This document shows positions 60,801-64,000 of a stretch of DNA of 64,000 bases, one piece after another. Below the pieces are notes generated by a model. That model made no database searches. It had not been told where the DNA came from and was given only the letters and a program-made list of their open reading frames with translations. The stretch's first letter is position 1. The number at the start of each line of letters is the position of its first letter. A program made the position numbers and the translations under genes. Location: positions 62,001-126,000 of the forward strand of contig NZ_PJON01000002.1 in assembly GCF_002900975.1 (NCBI RefSeq). Reading direction: 5' to 3'. Origin of the DNA: Tabrizicola aquatica (GTDB taxonomy: Bacteria; Pseudomonadota; Alphaproteobacteria; Rhodobacterales; Rhodobacteraceae).

Positions 60801-60802
60801 CG

Positions 60803-62389
60803 TCAGTGCCGGAAATGCCGCATGCCGGTAAAGACCATGGCCAGGCCACGCTCATCCGCCGCTGCGATCACCTCGTCGTCGCGCATCGAGCCGCCGGGCT
60901 GGATGATCGCCGTCGCCCCTGCCTCGGCCGCGGTGATCAGGCCATCGGCGAAAGGAAAGAACGCATCCGACGCCACGACCGAGCCTTTGGTCAGCGGTCC
61001 CGGCAGCCCCAACGCCTCGGCCATGTCCTGCGCCTTGCGGGCAGCGATTCGGGTGCTGTCCACGCGGCTCATCTGTCCCGCGCCGACGCCCACGGTTGCG
61101 CCTTCCTTCACATAGATGATCGCGTTCGACTTCACATGCTTGGCCACGGTCCAGGCAAACATCAGGTCCCGCATCTCGGCGTCCGAAGGCGCGCGCTTTG
61201 TCACCACCTTCAGATCGCTGGCCGCCAGCGCGCCCGCGTCGCGGTCTTGCACCAGGAAACCGCCCGCCACCTGCTTGAAGGCCAGGCCCTTGGCCTTGGG
61301 GTCCGGCAGCGCGCCGGTGGTAAGAAGGCGCAGGTTCTTCTTGCCGGCAAAGACCGCCTTCGCCTCGTCCGTCGCGTCGGGGGCGATGACGACCTCGGTA
61401 AAGATCTTCACGATTTCTTCGGCCGTCGCCCCGTCCAGCACCTGATTCAGCGCGACGATCCCGCCAAAGGCGCTGGTCTGGTCGCAGTGATAGGCGCGCT
61501 GGTACGCCTCGGTCAGGGTGGCGGCGGTGGCCACGCCGCAGGGATTGGCGTGCTTGATGATCCCGCAGGCCGGGGCACCGCCAGCGAATTCCGCCACCAG
61601 TTCAAAGGCCGCGTCGGTGTCGTTGATGTTGTTGTAGGACAGTTCCTTGCCCTGCCACTGCCGCGCGGTCGCCACGCCCGGCCGGCGGCTGCCGTCGGTG
61701 TAGAAGGCGGCCGACTGGTGCGGATTCTCGCCATAGCGCAGGGGTTGCGCCAGCTTGCCGGCAAAGCTGCGATAGCGGGGCGTCGACTCCTTGATCTCGC
61801 CAGCCAGCCAGGTGCTGACGGCGGTGTCATATGCGGCGGTGCGGGAATAGGCGGTCAGCGCCATTTTCTGCCGGAAGGCCATCGTGGTTGCGCCGTCATT
61901 GGCCTTCAGCTGGCCAAGCAGCGTGTCATAATCCATCGGGTCGGTGATGACCGTGACAAAGCGGTGATTCTTCGATGCCGCCCGGATCATCGCCGGGCCG
62001 CCGATGTCGATGTTCTCGATGCAGGTCGCATGGTCCGCGCCGTTGGCGACGGTCTGCTCGAACGGGTACAGGTTGACGATCAGAAGGTCGATCGGCTCGA
62101 TCCCGTGGGCGGCCATCGCCACCAGATGCTCGTCATCATCGCGCAGCGCCAAGAGGCCGCCGTGGACATTCGGATGCAAGGTCTTGACCCGGCCGTCCAT
62201 CATCTCGGGGAACCCGGTCACCTCCGACACATCGCGCACCGCCAGCCCCGCCGCCCGCAGCATGCCCGAGGTGCCCCCGGTCGAGATCAGCTCGACCCCG
62301 TATCCCGCCAGCGCGCGGGCCAGGTCCAGAAGGCCGGTCTTGTCCGAGACGGAAATCAGCGCGCGGCCGATGGGAACCAGGTTGGGCAT
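60803..62389 (-). CDS. purH: Bifunctional AICAR formyltransferase / IMP cyclohydrolase
   Basis: 528 residues from the ATG at 62389 (a GTG one codon earlier is possible). It performs the last two steps of IMP synthesis. The N-terminal cyclohydrolase domain (about 7-150) starts [19 protein letters not shown] and has GGTSGMLR and [14 protein letters not shown]. The C-terminal formyltransferase domain has [13 protein letters not shown], the catalytic lysine-histidine in [10 protein letters not shown] and the final [12 protein letters not shown]. lspA follows 2 bases after the stop. Confidence 0.96.
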   Translation of the reverse strand: MPNLVPIGRALISVSDKTGLLDLARALAGYGVELISTGGTSGMLRAAGLAVRDVSEVTGFPEMMDGRVKTLHPNVHGGLLALRDDDEHLVAMAAHGIEPIDLLIVNLYPFEQTVANGADHATCIENIDIGGPAMIRAASKNHRFVTVITDPMDYDTLLGQLKANDGATTMAFRQKMALTAYSRTAAYDTAVSTWLAGEIKESTPRYRSFAGKLAQPLRYGENPHQSAAFYTDGSRRPGVATARQWQGKELSYNNINDTDAAFELVAEFAGGAPACGIIKHANPCGVATAATLTEAYQRAYHCDQTSAFGGIVALNQVLDGATAEEIVKIFTEVVIAPDATDEAKAVFAGKKNLRLLTTGALPDPKAKGLAFKQVAGGFLVQDRDAGALAASDLKVVTKRAPSDAEMRDLMFAWTVAKHVKSNAIIYVKEGATVGVGAGQMSRVDSTRIAARKAQDMAEALGLPGPLTKGSVVASDAFFPFADGLITAAEAGATAIIQPGGSMRDDEVIAAADERGLAMVFTGMRHFRH

Positions 62390-62419
62390 CACGAAACCTC
62401 TCGAACAGCCAGGGGTCCC

Positions 62420-64000
62420 TCAGACACCAGCGTCGGCGCCGTCCAGGTCCCGAATGGCCAGCGGAGTATCCTTTGCCTTCGCCAAGGTCCAGCCTATCCG
62501 CGTCTCGAAGCCCCGCGCGTGGCCGCGCAGCACAATCTGTGTGCAGGGCCGGGGCTTCAAGCGGCCTTTTTCCAGATAGGCCGAGGGCTCCAGCCCCAGC
62601 GCGGCGTGGCCGCTGAAGCGGAAGATCCACACCTCGCCGCTGCGCAACTGCATCGAGACGGCGGTATCGGCCATGTCCAGCTGTGCATCCACCTCGGGGT
62701 GCAGGTGGAAGCGGATGGCAAAACCCGCGCCGGTCATTGCGGTCGCCGTCATCAGATCCTCGAACCGCCGCCGCGCGTCCGAGGTCAGCGCCGTCAGGCT
62801 GTCCACCCCCGACAACCGGCGCCCATCGTGGCTTAGCGTCAGGCTGCGGCTGGCCGACAGCCCGTGCGTCGCCAGCCAGCCGTCATGCGCCAGGAACAGG
62901 TCCATCCCCTCGGTCCCCGGCGTGATCCGGCAGGCGGTCACCACGGCCCGGTCGCCCAGCGCCTCGCCCGCCCCCGACAAGCGCGAGGAGGACGCCCCCT
63001 CCATCGCCAGCGCCGAATGCGATTGCGTCGCCCGCGCCGCCTGCCGCCAGGCCGTCCCGAACCCGACGCCCGACCCGCAACTGACAACCAGGGGCCGCCG
63101 CCCCGAGGTCAGTTCGAACGCCGCGGTCGAGGCATGGGCCGTCCGCACCGCCGGTCCGCCGGGGGGCGAGGACGCGTCCACGATCACCGTCGTCCGCCGA
63201 CCAGTCAGCCGCGCAAAGCCCATCGCGATGGGCGAAGGCAGGCCCGGCCGCACCCCGGCCGAGGCCAGCGCCTGATCCAGCCGCCCCTCGGCCCCCTTGC
63301 CGCCGCCATGGAACCGCGCCAACTCGCCATCGGCATGGCGCAGCGTCCGCAACGCCGGCGCGATGCGCAGGATCGCCGCCGACAAGGGCGCCGGCACCGG
63401 ATGCGCGCTTTCCGTCAGGGCGCTGGCCGACCAGGTCAGCAGCGTCAGCACCTCCAACAACTCTTCCGGATTGCGCGAGGGGATGCCGCCCTCGGCATCG
63501 ATATCCGCCGCGCAGGCCGCCGCCAGCGCCGCCGTCGCCGGCCCGATCAGCCGCCCCATCCCGATCAGCGAGATCCCGGCATAGACCAGTCCCGCCAACG
63601 CCTCGAACCGCGGCAGGCCCGGCGCCGCCGCCTTCCAGCGCCGCGCCAGATAGGCCGACTGTCGCGAAAGCGAGCGATAAAAGGCGTCCGACTGCGCCCG
63701 GTCGCGCGCCGCCAGCAGCATCGTCGCATGATGAATCCAGCGGATGATCCGCCGCCCGGTCAGGTCGGGCGTCCAGCCCGGCCCCTTGCCCGCGCCATGC
63801 CGCGCGATCCAGTCCCAGGTCCAGTCCTGCGCCTGCCGCCGCGCCGCCTTGGTGCCCAGCGCCGCCAGGTCGTCCAGCCAGCCGAACCCCTGCGCCTCGG
63901 CCGCGAAATCGGCATCGGGGGCCTCGACCGCCCAAAGCGACTGGCCCGGCGACAGCTCCATAAGCTGCCCGGCCAGCACGACATTGCCGGTGACAAGTTG
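62420..64000 (-). CDS. Heparinase II/III-family protein (partial, N-terminus beyond right edge)
   Basis: 526 residues are visible; the frame is open at the right edge (it continues as GNVVLAGQ), so an internal GTG at 63979 is probably not the true start. The N-terminal part is a helical toroid (WDWIARHG, WIHHATMLLAARDR, LSRQSAYLARRW), and the C-terminal part (about residue 265 onward) is a beta-sandwich with VIVDASSPPGG, THGLSASRSLTLSHDG and DGRRLSGVDSL. Related proteins are polysaccharide lyases; in Alphaproteobacteria this one commonly sits just before purH and is otherwise uncharacterised. I cannot verify catalytic residues. Confidence 0.85.
   Translation of the reverse strand, partial: QLVTGNVVLAGQLMELSPGQSLWAVEAPDADFAAEAQGFGWLDDLAALGTKAARRQAQDWTWDWIARHGAGKGPGWTPDLTGRRIIRWIHHATMLLAARDRAQSDAFYRSLSRQSAYLARRWKAAAPGLPRFEALAGLVYAGISLIGMGRLIGPATAALAAACAADIDAEGGIPSRNPEELLEVLTLLTWSASALTESAHPVPAPLSAAILRIAPALRTLRHADGELARFHGGGKGAEGRLDQALASAGVRPGLPSPIAMGFARLTGRRTTVIVDASSPPGGPAVRTAHASTAAFELTSGRRPLVVSCGSGVGFGTAWRQAARATQSHSALAMEGASSSRLSGAGEALGDRAVVTACRITPGTEGMDLFLAHDGWLATHGLSASRSLTLSHDGRRLSGVDSLTALTSDARRRFEDLMTATAMTGAGFAIRFHLHPEVDAQLDMADTAVSMQLRSGEVWIFRFSGHAALGLEPSAYLEKGRLKPRPCTQIVLRGHARGFETRIGWTLAKAKDTPLAIRDLDGADAGV

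Noticed and set aside
1-64000. CRISPR array, prophage, insertion sequence or integrated element
   Set aside because: No direct repeat series, transposase, integrase or phage gene was seen, and gene content is ordinary chromosomal throughout.
1-64000. tRNA genes
   Set aside because: GGTTCGAT-type strings, for example near 60050, lie inside clear protein genes and have no flanking acceptor stem; no cloverleaf could be built by eye.

Overview
The window is GC-rich, gene-dense chromosomal DNA from an alphaproteobacterium, almost certainly a member of the Rhodobacteraceae. The evidence is an RpoE-ChrR sigma/anti-sigma pair flanked by the five-gene operon seen next to it in Rhodobacter, a membrane ferritin MbfA behind an Irr-type iron box, the linked set dnaX-ybaB-recR, the block purH-lspA-DUF3035-two M16 peptidases, and a BciA-type 8-vinyl reductase. 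BciA implies bacteriochlorophyll synthesis, so the organism is probably a purple or aerobic anoxygenic phototroph. I see no insertion sequence, prophage, CRISPR array or tRNA. About 63 protein genes and one RNA gene (4.5S SRP RNA) can be supported; both edges cut a gene (an ABC ATPase on the left, a heparinase II/III-family protein on the right).

Layout. 1-1.5 kb: phosphonate-type importer genes phnC (partial) and phnD behind what look like tandem Pho boxes. 1.6-5.0 kb: a large Ig-like autotransporter. 5-10.7 kb (minus strand): small metabolic genes, an EamA transporter, formaldehyde detoxification (fghA) and an AEC carrier. 11.1-14.9 kb: a transmembrane Ser/Thr kinase, an FHA protein and a PP2C phosphatase, together a complete phospho-signalling cassette. 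14.9-17.6 kb: nitroreductase and mbfA (minus), diverging from a tiny secreted protein plus TetR gene behind three repeated palindromes. 17.6-23.8 kb (minus): NYN nuclease-like protein, folC, accD, recR, ybaB, an acetyltransferase, dnaX. 24-33.6 kb: six catabolic genes joined by 4-base overlaps (TPP enzyme, hydantoinase A and B, aminotransferase, uronate-dehydrogenase-like SDR, FAD amine oxidase), then a LysR gene. 33.6-36.7 kb: DinB, ffs, LysR, aspartase. 36.7-44.1 kb: HAD phosphatase, cyclic-nucleotide phosphodiesterase, NudC, SRPBCC protein, prephenate dehydratase, membrane cytochrome c, SDHAF4-like protein, RsmB. 44.1-50.3 kb: the RpoE-ChrR singlet-oxygen locus and its divergent target operon. 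50.3-53.8 kb: mutL-rmuC-hutD-like. 53.9-55.2 kb: an SbtA bicarbonate transporter with a PII-like SbtB partner. 55.2-64 kb: a secreted protein, bciA, a long inverted repeat, two M16 peptidases, a lipoprotein, lspA, purH and the heparinase-like gene.

How the parts work together. Many operons are packed with ATGA or GTGA start/stop overlaps, implying translational coupling, and four convergent pairs overlap by exactly their stop codons. The best-supported regulatory features are the two mirrored RpoE-type promoters at 48.8-49.0 kb, the four-half-site Pho array at 1.46-1.49 kb, the Irr-like box in front of mbfA, and the three TGAAC-N6-GTTCA palindromes in front of the secreted peptide/TetR pair. 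The best candidates for undescribed biology are the 24-33.6 kb catabolic operon, whose substrate I cannot name, the TetR/secreted-peptide unit, and the stand-alone kinase-FHA-phosphatase cassette.
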